51,846 nt of DNA from Firmicutes bacterium UBA4881 (GTDB taxonomy: Bacteria > Bacillota > DTU065), in contig DHDH01000028.1 of NCBI GenBank assembly GCA_002399235.1, positions 50,881 through 102,726 of the forward strand, in the 5' to 3' direction. Position 1 is the stretch's first letter; the number at the start of each line of letters is the position of its first letter. The notes beneath the pieces are model-generated. The model was not told the origin of the DNA and did no database searches. It worked only from the letters and a program-made list of their open reading frames with translations. Positions 8,761 to 16,505 of the stretch are shown here, piece by piece. The position numbers and the translations under genes were made by a program.

Positions 8761-9591
8761 GTGGCTGTAATTAATGGTTACCTGAAAAGTTTTGATCATA
8801 AAAACCTCTACTGGTATTATTGGCCTGCTAATAACCCTAAAGGTGCTATTTATTTAGTACATGGTATGGGAGAACATGCAGGAAGATACGAGCATGTAGC
8901 TCACTATTTTAACGATAAGGGTTTTTCTTGTTTTGGTTTTGATCAAAGAGGACATGGTCGTTCCGAGGGTAAAAGGGGCCATACACCTAGTTATGAAGCT
9001 TTACTTAAAGATATAGATTTATTTATTCGCGAAGGTCAGAAGTTAAATGGCAATTTAATACCTTTTTTATATGGTCATAGTTTTGGTGGTAACCTTGTTC
9101 TTAATTATCCCTTACGTCGGAGAACTAACTTCCGTGGTGTAATAGCTACAAGCCCCTGGCTTGAGCTAGCTACTCCACCATCTAAATCACAAGAGTTAGT
9201 AGCACACATTGCTTGTGTCTTTTCTCCAAGTCTTACCTTAAAAACTGGTTTAAATGCAGAAGGACTAGCTAAAGAAAAAACCGTTGCCAGTAACTATACA
9301 GGCGATGAGTACGTCCATGGTTTAATCACAGTTAATATGTATACGGAAATTAAACGTGCTGCTCATTTCGCTTCAGCGAATGCTTCTCGTTTCCCCCTAC
9401 CTCTTCTTTTAGTTCATGGCGATGCTGACCCGATAACCTCTTTTGCTGCTAGTAAAAAGTTTGCTAACAAAGCTCCTCATTGCACCTTTAAGGTATGGGA
9501 AGGCTTATATCACGAAACCCATAACGAAGCTAACTGGATGGATGTACTTGACTTCAATTTAGAATGGATGTTAAAGCTACTAAACCATTAA
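8761..9591 (+). CDS. Alpha/beta hydrolase, monoacylglycerol lipase-like
   Basis: The 276-residue cytosolic protein has the monoglyceride lipase or lysophospholipase layout: the oxyanion loop HGMGEHAGRYEH (34-45), FDQRGHGRSEG (60-70), nucleophile Ser107 in GHSFGG, acid Asp223 in HGDADPIT, and His251 in LYHETHNE. Such enzymes release fatty acids from monoacylglycerols or related esters. Translation starts at a GTG preceded by AGGAGGG at normal spacing. A glycerol kinase in the same window could use the released glycerol, though the two genes are not linked. A terminator follows. Confidence 0.88.
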   Translation: MAVINGYLKSFDHKNLYWYYWPANNPKGAIYLVHGMGEHAGRYEHVAHYFNDKGFSCFGFDQRGHGRSEGKRGHTPSYEALLKDIDLFIREGQKLNGNLIPFLYGHSFGGNLVLNYPLRRRTNFRGVIATSPWLELATPPSKSQELVAHIACVFSPSLTLKTGLNAEGLAKEKTVASNYTGDEYVHGLITVNMYTEIKRAAHFASANASRFPLPLLLVHGDADPITSFAASKKFANKAPHCTFKVWEGLYHETHNEANWMDVLDFNLEWMLKLLNH

Positions 9592-9642
9592 ACTCATAAT
9601 TTTTTTTAACCTAAGAGATTTATAAAATTTCTCCTTTAAGAT

Positions 9643-9665
9643 AAGCCAGGCACCAAGCCTGGCTT
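9643..9665. terminator. Bidirectional terminator
   Basis: AAGCCAGGC and GCCTGGCTT pair around a 5-nt loop between two convergent genes, followed by TTATTATTT on the plus strand. Confidence 0.85.
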
Positions 9666-9671
9666 TATTAT

Positions 9672-11291
9672 TTACTTTCTAGATTCGAGTGGTTCTTCCC
9701 AAGTGCCTTTAATGAATTTATAAAGATCGTCATAAACTTGTCTTTGCTCTGGTGACGAACTTAAAGCTGCAGAACCAAAAACCTTCACATCTTGGTAATA
9801 AGCTACTGTAGCCTCATTCATAAATCCGTACGATAATCCTGCGCGAAGATAATCTCTGAACTTTTCGCGTCCTTTTAAAGTTGAGAGGACTGTGTAATCA
9901 GCTTCAATCTCAACTCCTAAACGATATTTATATGCTTCTTTGGCAGTTTCTAGTAATCTACTAGGTGGTATATCGGCACCAAACATATAATTAGGCTGAT
10001 AGATACATAGATCAAAGCCAAGTTTTTCATATTCTCTTCTACCATCGACACCAAAATAAGGTATCCAAGAATATTTTAATTCTTTAGTGTGTAGATAATC
10101 AGAAATTGTCTTTAACAGTTCTATTTCGCCCGGAATCCTTCGATTTATGATTTCTTCAACCCAGTAGAAACCAATTAGTTCAAGGTTTTCGTATTGCGCC
10201 GTTCTATAACGGTCAAGAACTGAATCAACATACCATTTAACAGCTTTAAAGCGTTGCTCTTTATTAGCTTCTGCGTCTTTGAGAGTAAAGTTTAAAGAGC
10301 CTGTACCATCTACATCTCCAAAGTTGCTAGTTTCTGCCATGGGATTAGGAATCATTATATATATTTTTAGTTTTTTCTCCTGACCTAGTTGCTCATTGAC
10401 CAGCCCAATTGCTTCATTAAATGCAGCTAACTGCTGTCCTTCAGCAAATAATGAATCCATGTACCACTGCCAATGCTCTTTCACTGCTGGCTTCCCTCGG
10501 TTAGGAGAATCAAACGCGTGACCATCAGGTGCAGTAAGAGCTAAAAACAGAGCACTGTCAAACATATAATCTTTAAAATCAATCTCGTAATTACTTTCTT
10601 CTAAAGAAGTGAGATAACCTACATAGGGATACGCTTCCGTAAGTCCCCATTTTGTGCCCACATTTCCGTAGATTAGCACCATATGCTCTACCCCTCCACC
10701 TTGGGGGTCTCCTTTAGGAAAGTAGCCCAGATCTCTTGTGGAATATTCCTCATCAAAGGTTCCCTGCAAACGAGGATCTTTAGCTTCGAATGCCACATTT
10801 TCGGAGAAGAGGACTATTTTACCAGTTTTGAACTTAGTACTATCAGTTTCCATGACTAACTCTTCATTAAAATAAACTTTAAATAAATCTTCCTTCGCTT
10901 CTAAAGTTATCTCAACCTCTTCCCCTGCTTTAATACCTCTTCCGTTAGTAAGAACTTTATATTTCTCCCAAGTACCATCATAGCGAACAATCTGCGATTT
11001 CTCAGAGGTAATATCTAAAGAATAGCTATTCCAAAGGAAATCCTGTCTAAAAAATAAACGTAACACACTATTTTTACCATAACTTAGTGGCTTAAGTTTT
11101 AATTTTAACTGGTAATCAGACCAGTTGTTTTCACCTATAGAAGCATAAGCATAACCTGGATCTTTCAAGACGAGTGTGGATTCTGTTTTTTGCATGATAC
11201 TCTGAGGTGTTTCCCAAGCTGCAAAACTATTAAATTCGTATGCTTGTGTTGTCAAACTAAGTAATAGGGCAATCACAAGAATTAAAGCCAA
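9672..11291 (-). CDS. Exported DUF4855 protein with N-terminal LamG/DUF1080-like domain
   Basis: A 17-residue signal peptide is followed by a concanavalin-like sandwich (about 20-175: ENNWSDYQLKLKLKPL, SVLRLFFRQDF, GEEVEITLEA, FKVYFNEELVMETD), typical of sugar-binding DUF1080 or LamG folds. A DUF4855 domain (about 190-535) follows with HMVLIYGN, PYVGYL, FDSALFLALTAPDGHAFDS, IGFYWVEEII and WIPYFG. DUF4855 proteins are exported, barrel-like and of unproven glycoside hydrolase type. The TTG start has GGAGGAG 6 nt upstream; no ATG lies nearby. It is the last gene of the minus-strand run led by the LacI regulator, 18 bp after an SGNH esterase, so it is probably induced by a sugar ligand. Confidence 0.82.
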   Translation of the reverse strand: MALILVIALLLSLTTQAYEFNSFAAWETPQSIMQKTESTLVLKDPGYAYASIGENNWSDYQLKLKLKPLSYGKNSVLRLFFRQDFLWNSYSLDITSEKSQIVRYDGTWEKYKVLTNGRGIKAGEEVEITLEAKEDLFKVYFNEELVMETDSTKFKTGKIVLFSENVAFEAKDPRLQGTFDEEYSTRDLGYFPKGDPQGGGVEHMVLIYGNVGTKWGLTEAYPYVGYLTSLEESNYEIDFKDYMFDSALFLALTAPDGHAFDSPNRGKPAVKEHWQWYMDSLFAEGQQLAAFNEAIGLVNEQLGQEKKLKIYIMIPNPMAETSNFGDVDGTGSLNFTLKDAEANKEQRFKAVKWYVDSVLDRYRTAQYENLELIGFYWVEEIINRRIPGEIELLKTISDYLHTKELKYSWIPYFGVDGRREYEKLGFDLCIYQPNYMFGADIPPSRLLETAKEAYKYRLGVEIEADYTVLSTLKGREKFRDYLRAGLSYGFMNEATVAYYQDVKVFGSAALSSSPEQRQVYDDLYKFIKGTWEEPLESRK

Positions 11292-11309
11292 AACTACTCC
11301 TCCTTCATC

Positions 11310-11942
11310 TCAATCTGTTATTATATCTAACCAAGCTTTAGCTATTAAGCCATGTCCAGCTAAAGTTGGATGGACACCATCTATACACCAATAACTATAA
11401 TCACTGCCTACAGTAGCAGCTGCAAATAAACCATCTAAAGGAATATAAATAGCATTATATTCTTTAGCCAGATTTCTAACCACAAAGATTCTTTCCTCTA
11501 GATCTTGTCGCCAAGCAATTCTATCTTCAGGGTAGGGCAAAACAAAAGGATCCATGAGTACTAGAGAAGCTTTAGTTTTAGTTAGTGTCTTTTCGATGAT
11601 TCTTCTGTAGGAAGCTTGATAATCAGCAATAGGTGAAAGTATTCCACTATCAAAACGTCGCCAAGTATCATTAATACCAATCAAAATGCTAACAATTGTT
11701 GGAGAAAGTTGGATACAATCTGTTTCCCAACGGTTTTCTACATCATATATTCTATTACCGCTTACCCCCCGGTTATAGATAGTCAAATTTAACTCAGGAT
11801 ATTTAGCTTGTAGGTTAGCTGCAACTAGATTGGCATAACCATTGCCAAGATAACTGTCATCAGCTGTAGAACGTAAACAATCTGTAACACTATCTCCCTG
11901 GAAAACAATAACATCATTTTTAACTAATTTAAGTTTTTTCAT
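11310..11942 (-). CDS. SGNH/GDSL-family esterase
   Basis: This 210-residue enzyme carries all four SGNH blocks: GDS with nucleophile Ser18, NRGVSGNR with Gly59, GIND with Asn91, and DGVHP with Asp188 and His191. SGNH hydrolases of this size usually remove acetyl or other acyl groups from polysaccharides or small esters. No signal peptide is present, so the enzyme should act inside the cell on imported oligosaccharides. It lies 11 bp downstream of the unknown 11954-12376 gene and 18 bp upstream of the DUF4855 gene. Confidence 0.9.
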   Translation of the reverse strand: MKKLKLVKNDVIVFQGDSVTDCLRSTADDSYLGNGYANLVAANLQAKYPELNLTIYNRGVSGNRIYDVENRWETDCIQLSPTIVSILIGINDTWRRFDSGILSPIADYQASYRRIIEKTLTKTKASLVLMDPFVLPYPEDRIAWRQDLEERIFVVRNLAKEYNAIYIPLDGLFAAATVGSDYSYWCIDGVHPTLAGHGLIAKAWLDIITD

Positions 11943-11953
11943 TATACGCGCCT

Positions 11954-12376
11954 CTAATCATGTTGTTCTTTTTGTCTAAAAAGCCCATATAGATACCAAT
12001 CATCTTGATCTTTAATAAAAAATAAAACGTAATGGGAAAACTTATTTTGCACTTGATCAAAAGCTAAAACTAAACTAGAAATCTCATGTTCGGAAACATG
12101 GGGGACTCCAACCACTTCTACTAGCTTTATATCTGGATTAAGTAATATATCAAAACCTAGGTCTAGACCTCTATTAGTAACATGCTTTTCTAACTCCACT
12201 TGTTCTTTTTTGTTTGCTAAAGTAATGAAGCTTCTTACTACTCCATAAGCCTCGCTTTGTTCTATAAGAGAATCTTTTTTTTGGTTGTTAAGCTTGTTCA
12301 TGGTCTTAGCAAAACTCATTTGGTATAAAAGTGCCGCTACCAAAAACACTGCTAATAAGCCAAAGTATTTTTTCAA
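11954..12376 (-). CDS. Small membrane-anchored or exported protein of unknown function
   Basis: The 140-residue product has one N-terminal hydrophobic segment (FGLLAVFLVAALLYQMSFA) and a soluble domain containing FITLANKKEQVELEKHVTNR, a shape seen in small NTF2-like proteins, but I cannot assign a family. The TTG start is supported by AAAGGAG 9 nt upstream. It lies between the two SGNH esterase genes with gaps of 11 and 25 bp, so it is co-transcribed with them and may act at the membrane in the same carbohydrate process. Confidence 0.7.
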   Translation of the reverse strand: MKKYFGLLAVFLVAALLYQMSFAKTMNKLNNQKKDSLIEQSEAYGVVRSFITLANKKEQVELEKHVTNRGLDLGFDILLNPDIKLVEVVGVPHVSEHEISSLVLAFDQVQNKFSHYVLFFIKDQDDWYLYGLFRQKEQHD

Positions 12377-12401
12377 AGGGTCTTACTCCTTTACTCTACC
12401 T

Positions 12402-13001
12402 TTAAGCCATAATTTGTTTTACTAGTTCTGCCCAAATATCATAGGCAGCTGATGATAAATGAACTCCATCGACAGTATATTCACTCTTGATATGGCCTTT
12501 TTCATCAGCAAGATGTTGATAAATATCAAGATACTTTGCGCCCAACTTAGCTGCTAAGGCTTTTAATTCAGCATTAACACTTTGAATTTCTGCAGGAGTC
12601 GTTGTTTGTTGCTTTTCACTAACAGGACAGATTGATTGCACATAGATGGTACAATTGGGAGTTTTTTCTAAAACATACTTTAAGAACTTTTCTATATTTG
12701 CTGGGATTTGATCTCTTTGATAGTTAAAAAGCAAATCATTAATACCAGCCATTACTAATATAGCCTTGGGGTTTTTCTCAAGCCCCATCAGTTCTTTCCT
12801 TTCCACGAGGCCATCTGCATGATCGCCTCCTATACCTCTATTTATATAGCTTTCGTTAAAGTACTTTTGTAAAGGAAATCTTTCTGTTAATGAATCTCCA
12901 GCAAAGATAATAGGGTCATCGGGTACTTTTTCTGTCATAAAAGTTTTGATTCGATTTTCCCAATAAATGCCTCGTTTATCTAGGACTTCACGTGTAATCA
13001 T
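12402..13001 (-). CDS. SGNH/GDSL-family esterase (platelet-activating-factor acetylhydrolase-like)
   Basis: The 199-residue protein shows GDS (Ser37), INRGIGGD (Gly56), GIND (Asn88) and DGVHL (Asp178, His181), a complete SGNH catalytic set in the PAF-acetylhydrolase-like subgroup, which often deacetylates sugars. It lacks a signal peptide. It is clearly different from the SGNH enzyme at 11310-11942, sharing only the motif blocks, so the two probably act on different esters. AAGGAGG precedes the ATG by 10 nt. The gene is 15 bp downstream of the DUF2500 gene. Confidence 0.9.
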   Translation of the reverse strand: MITREVLDKRGIYWENRIKTFMTEKVPDDPIIFAGDSLTERFPLQKYFNESYINRGIGGDHADGLVERKELMGLEKNPKAILVMAGINDLLFNYQRDQIPANIEKFLKYVLEKTPNCTIYVQSICPVSEKQQTTTPAEIQSVNAELKALAAKLGAKYLDIYQHLADEKGHIKSEYTVDGVHLSSAAYDIWAELVKQIMA

Positions 13002-13016
13002 AGCGAGAGTGCCTCC

Positions 13017-13418
13017 TTAATATCTACTAAAACCATTAAAGCGAGTACCACGATAACTTAAGCGACCTTCGTCATGTTCAGCTATAAGTCCATAATCTCT
13101 ATTAGTTACTTGAAATTCCTGTCTTCTACCGTCGGCAAATTCAAAGGTTATAAAGTACCTAGTGTAGGTGTGGTGATGTGTACCATGGTGATGACCAGAT
13201 CCATAATGCATAGCCGTACCACCAGAAGAACGTGTTTCCATCCTTTTGGTTACTACAGTTGCTTCCTCAACCATTTCCGGACTAGCCTGGTTACGTAAGA
13301 AACGGATAATAGCGGAGGTAATAACAAAAATAAACACACCTAGGATTAAAAAAAAGATTAAATCAAATAGCACAGGAAAGTGTCTAACTGCAAAGGGATA
13401 TTCTTGACCAAAGTACAC
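13017..13418 (-). CDS. DUF2500-family membrane protein
   Basis: This 133-residue protein has one transmembrane helix (about 18-42), then a soluble part with VVTKRMETRSS, a His-rich stretch (HYGSGHHHGTHHH, about 76-88) and YFITFEFADGRRQEFQV, the pattern of DUF2500. The family's function is unknown. The His cluster could bind metal. It starts at GTG after an AAGGAG site and lies 60 bp downstream of the LacI regulator, as the second gene of the run. Confidence 0.78.
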   Translation of the reverse strand: MYFGQEYPFAVRHFPVLFDLIFFLILGVFIFVITSAIIRFLRNQASPEMVEEATVVTKRMETRSSGGTAMHYGSGHHHGTHHHTYTRYFITFEFADGRRQEFQVTNRDYGLIAEHDEGRLSYRGTRFNGFSRY

Positions 13419-13478
13419 TTACCTACCCTCTCCTTAATACCAGTTTTAATAAACTACTGATTTACACTTGATAATCTC

Positions 13479-14483
13479 TTATCTAGGTTTAGCTATTGTA
13501 GCTCTTTCTTTAAGTTCAACTGGCAGAATAATTTTTTCTGGAGAAACGTCTTTATTATTAATCCTAGTTAATAATAGTTCAAACGCTTTGGCACCCATTT
13601 CGTATTTAGCTTGTTTAACTGTAGTGAGTTTAGGTCTTAGGTACTTAGTAAAAGAAATGTCATCAAAGCCTACTACAGAGATATATTGAGGCACATTTAA
13701 ACCAGCTTCAATGAGACTATCAATCAAACCAATGGCTAAAACATCACTCGAGGTAATTATAGCTGTGGGATGCTCTCTTAAATTCGTTAATTTCAAAGCA
13801 GCATTACGGCCACCATTTACCGAAAACTCTTCGTAAAATATCCAATCAGGATTAGTTGCCAGTTTTTTCCCAGCCATAGCTTCCTCATAGCCCTGTAGTC
13901 TCTGGCTAGCTACCTTTAAATGAACTGGCCCAGCAACAAAACCTATCTTGCGATGTCCTGCACTGTATAGTTTTTCAACAGCTAATTTCATACCTGCTCG
14001 GTTGTCGGAAAGAACTTGATCAGCATAAACAAAATTTACTGGTCGATCGATAAATGATATTGGAATGCCACCTTTAACCACTTCTTCAAGATGAACTATT
14101 TCATCGCCTGCTTTAGCAATTATTAGCCCATCAACTTGTCTTCCCTTTAGCAGTTCAATATAGTTTTTTTCCTTTTTAATATCGTTTTCTGTGTTACAAA
14201 GCATAATGTTGTAGCCTTCCCTATGAGCAACATCTTCCACACCTTTAGCTACTTCAGGGAAGAATGGGTTAGTAATATCGGGAATCAAAAGGCCAATAAT
14301 TCTCGTAGTTTTTAAGCGTAGACTTCTTGCTACTACATTAGGTTTAAAATTTAATTTTGCAATTGCTTCTAATACCCGTTTTTCTTTATCCTCGGCAACA
14401 TATGCCGATTTTGTCAGAACTCGGGATACAGTACTTGCAGATACACCTGCTTCCTTAGCAACATCTCGAATAGTTGATTTCAT
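13479..14483 (-). CDS. LacI-family transcriptional regulator
   Basis: The 334-residue protein opens with a classic LacI helix-turn-helix (TIRDVAKEAGVSASTVSRVL) and hinge (NVVARSLRLKTTRIIGLLIP), then a periplasmic-binding-protein-like sensor domain (NPFFPEVAKGVED, GRQVDGLIIA, VVGFDDI). It should repress genes until a sugar ligand binds. It is the first gene of a run that continues through DUF2500, two SGNH enzymes and DUF4855, making this run its likely target. The start is unusual: AGGTGG lies 31 nt from the ATG with a 7-bp hairpin between them. A 16-codon out-of-frame ATG frame (14455-14505) begins 9 nt after that ribosome site and could be a leader peptide. Confidence 0.93.
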   Translation of the reverse strand: MKSTIRDVAKEAGVSASTVSRVLTKSAYVAEDKEKRVLEAIAKLNFKPNVVARSLRLKTTRIIGLLIPDITNPFFPEVAKGVEDVAHREGYNIMLCNTENDIKKEKNYIELLKGRQVDGLIIAKAGDEIVHLEEVVKGGIPISFIDRPVNFVYADQVLSDNRAGMKLAVEKLYSAGHRKIGFVAGPVHLKVASQRLQGYEEAMAGKKLATNPDWIFYEEFSVNGGRNAALKLTNLREHPTAIITSSDVLAIGLIDSLIEAGLNVPQYISVVGFDDISFTKYLRPKLTTVKQAKYEMGAKAFELLLTRINNKDVSPEKIILPVELKERATIAKPR

Positions 14484-14522
14484 ATAGTTGCACTATACCC
14501 GCCATAGTGCTTTTCCACCTCT
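14484..14522 (-). promoter_or_regulatory. Ribosome site separated from start by a hairpin (lacI-type gene)
   Basis: On the minus strand AGAGGTGG is followed by AAAA, the stem GCACTAT (14504-14510), a 7-nt loop, the stem ATAGTGC (14490-14496), then AACTAT and the ATG. Linear spacing from the site to the start is 31 nt; with the hairpin folded it is 10 nt. An out-of-frame ATG sits in the hairpin, so a leader-ORF reading is also possible. Confidence 0.55.
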
Positions 14523-14765
14523 TTTCCTTTAGGGTTTATTTTATCTACTTTACCCAATCGATCTTGTTTCAGAAGATTAATCTCTGTTTCTTTTTGTTTC
14601 AACAATTTCGAACTAATTCCTGCCACTACTAGCATTAACTGCTAATAAACTCTTAAAATCTCTTGTACAAAATATGTCTAATAACAATTATTGGATCCAG
14701 ACCTAACAGGTTTTTCACTAATTTTTACTAGTTTTTCTTGGGCAATGCTCTGTCCTTTTTGAAAG

Positions 14766-14774
14766 TGCTATAAT
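14766..14774 (+). promoter_or_regulatory. Extended -10 promoter of the PII-like/antiporter pair
   Basis: TGCTATAAT is a full extended -10 element (TGN plus TATAAT). It lies 23 bp upstream of the ribosome site of the 14833 gene. I find no convincing -35 box at 17 bp, which extended -10 promoters can do without. Confidence 0.55.
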
Positions 14775-14796
14775 ATAGAGAAGTAAATGAATAAAG

Positions 14797-14832
14797 AAAG
14801 GAGTAGCGGTATTCTTTACCGCACACTACATT
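14797..14832 (+). promoter_or_regulatory. Ribosome site separated from start by a hairpin (PII-like gene)
   Basis: AAAGGAG (14797-14803) is followed after 2 nt by the stem GCGGTA (14806-14811), a 5-nt loop, the stem TACCGC (14817-14822), 10 nt and then the ATG at 14833. Linear spacing is 29 nt, folded spacing 12 nt. No ATG, GTG or TTG lies closer to the ribosome site, which makes this the cleanest case. Confidence 0.65.
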
Positions 14833-15171
14833 ATGCAGGCTTTATTTTTTGTTCTCGATAATCCTGAGCTATTAACACCTGTTTTAAGAACTTTTTATGA
14901 ATGTGGTGTAAAAGGTGCAACTGTACTTAACAGTACTGGCATGGGACGTGTTTTGGCCAATGAAACCTCTATTTTTGCGGATCTAAGAACCTTGTTTCAA
15001 GGCGAACATCATTATAATTATACTATCTATGCACTTATTGATGATGAAGCTCTGATCGATAATTTAGCTTTAGAACTAGAAAAGATCACTGGCGATTTTG
15101 AAGCTGATGGCACAGGGATGATGTTCGTGGTTCCAGTAATTAAAGCATTTGGCTTTGGTAATCTAAAATAA
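14833..15171 (+). CDS. PII-like signalling protein paired with an antiporter
   Basis: The 112-residue protein has the small alpha/beta fold expected for PII-like (GlnB/CutA1 superfamily) proteins: MQALFFVLDNPELLTPVLRT, FYECGVKGATVLNSTGMG, a central flexible loop region, IYALIDDEALIDNLALELE, and VPVIKAFGF. PII-like proteins bind small ligands and regulate a partner, often the membrane transporter encoded next door. Here the partner would be the CPA2 antiporter starting 49 bp downstream. The canonical T-loop Tyr of GlnB is not evident, so this is not a nitrogen PII. Ligand unknown. Confidence 0.65.
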   Translation: MQALFFVLDNPELLTPVLRTFYECGVKGATVLNSTGMGRVLANETSIFADLRTLFQGEHHYNYTIYALIDDEALIDNLALELEKITGDFEADGTGMMFVVPVIKAFGFGNLK

Positions 15172-15185
15172 TTTATAGTATTTGG

Positions 15186-15220
15186 AAGGAGGGAGGCGCT
15201 AAATTGGGCGCCGCCTTAGC
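15186..15220 (+). promoter_or_regulatory. Ribosome site separated from start by a hairpin (antiporter gene)
   Basis: AAGGAGG (15186-15192) is followed by the stem GGCGC (15195-15199), an 8-nt loop, the stem GCGCC (15208-15212), 8 nt, then TTG at 15221. Linear spacing is 28 nt, folded spacing 10 nt. A competing reading is an 11-codon frame from TTG at 15204, which ends at 15239 out of frame. Confidence 0.55.
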
Positions 15221-16399
15221 TTGTTGCAGATTAATGTAATTCTCAATAGTGCACTCTTACTTATCGCTGGCTTTTTAGTAGGAAAGCTAGTGAATAAAAT
15301 TAAACTACCCGCTGTAACCGGGTATTTAATAGCTGGTATCATCCTGGGGCCCTCTATTCTTAATCTAATGACACCGGAAATGAGCGAAGCAGCTATTTGG
15401 CTTAGCCATATAGCGTTAAGTCTCATTGCTTTTAATATCGGTAGCCAGTTTACAATTAGAACCTTAAAATCTTTGGGTTCTGGTATCCTTTGGATAACTT
15501 TTTTAGAAGCTACTGGTGCTTCTTTAATTGTTACCTTAAGCATGATCTTTTTATTAGGTCAACCTCTGCATATCGCCTTTATGTTTGGTGCAATTGCCGC
15601 TGCTACCGCTCCAGCAGCTACCATTATGGTTGTTCGCGAAACCAAAGCTAAAGGTAAATTCACTGATGCTCTACTAGCAGTTGTAGCTATTGATGATCCT
15701 TTTTGCGTGATTCTCTTTGCTTTAGCTACAGGTTTTGCCTCCATGACAATAAGTGCTAAGGATATTTCCCCAGCTATTGTCTTACTTGATTCACTTTTAG
15801 GGGTAATTTATGCACTTGGTCTAGGAGCACTTTTCGGCTTTATTCTCGTTAAGGTCATTCCTAAGATAAAGACACCTGCCGAACTGCAAACATTCACTCT
15901 AGGATTTATACTTTTAGGAGCAGGGCTAGCTCTCCATTGGAATCTTTCTCCTTTACTTGTTAACATGGCTTTAGGTTCTCTAGTAGCTAACCTCTCGCGC
16001 CGAGCTGATTCAGTTTTAGATCAGATTAAAGCTTTGGATACTCCTCTTTATGTACTCTTTTTCACTCTTTCTGGTGCCTCATTACACCTTTCCGCTTTGC
16101 AAAACATTGGCTTTATAGGCGTTGTCTATGTAGTTACTAGAGTTATCGGTAAGATACTAGGAGCAACTGCCGGTGCCTATATCTCTAATGCAGACAGCAC
16201 AATCAAAAAATATTTGGGTCTAGGACTAGTCCCACAAGCAGGCGTAGCTTTAGGTCTTGCTCTAATTGCTAAACAAACCATGCCTGAGATTGGTAACTTT
16301 ATACATCCAGTCATTGTCTCGGCTACAGTTATTTATGAATTGATCGGTCCACCACTTGCTAAATTTGCTCTTATTAAATCCGGCGATGCTAAAATATAA
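15221..16399 (+). CDS. Cation:proton antiporter (CPA2/KefB-like membrane domain)
   Basis: The 392-residue protein consists of about eleven or twelve hydrophobic helices and matches CPA2 exchangers: LPAVTGYLIAGIILGPSILN, HIALSLIAFNIGSQF, the AIDDPFCVILF segment with the paired Asp region used for ion binding, and LGLVPQAGVALGLALIA near the end. It moves Na+ or K+ against protons. The C-terminal RCK domain of full-length Kef proteins is absent, so regulation probably comes from the upstream PII-like protein. The start is a TTG (15221 or 15224), the only in-frame option that keeps the first helix intact. A strong terminator follows. Confidence 0.88.
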   Translation: MLQINVILNSALLLIAGFLVGKLVNKIKLPAVTGYLIAGIILGPSILNLMTPEMSEAAIWLSHIALSLIAFNIGSQFTIRTLKSLGSGILWITFLEATGASLIVTLSMIFLLGQPLHIAFMFGAIAAATAPAATIMVVRETKAKGKFTDALLAVVAIDDPFCVILFALATGFASMTISAKDISPAIVLLDSLLGVIYALGLGALFGFILVKVIPKIKTPAELQTFTLGFILLGAGLALHWNLSPLLVNMALGSLVANLSRRADSVLDQIKALDTPLYVLFFTLSGASLHLSALQNIGFIGVVYVVTRVIGKILGATAGAYISNADSTIKKYLGLGLVPQAGVALGLALIAKQTMPEIGNFIHPVIVSATVIYELIGPPLAKFALIKSGDAKI

Positions 16400-16413
16400 A
16401 TAATAAATGCTTT

Positions 16414-16437
16414 AAAACGGCCTTAAAAGGCCGTTTT
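16414..16437 (+). terminator. Intrinsic terminator of the antiporter gene
   Basis: AAAACGGCCTT and AAGGCCGTTTT form the stem, followed by an eight-T run; 15 bp downstream of the antiporter stop. Confidence 0.92.
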
Positions 16438-16505
16438 TTTGCAGGATAGAGTATCTTCAAGAGCTAAATTCATAATACTGATTAAAGAAGGGAGTTCTTA
16501 GACTA

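Noticed and set aside
14833..15171. glnB/glnK nitrogen PII
   Set aside because: The T-loop pattern with its modified Tyr is absent and the neighbour is an antiporter, not AmtB.
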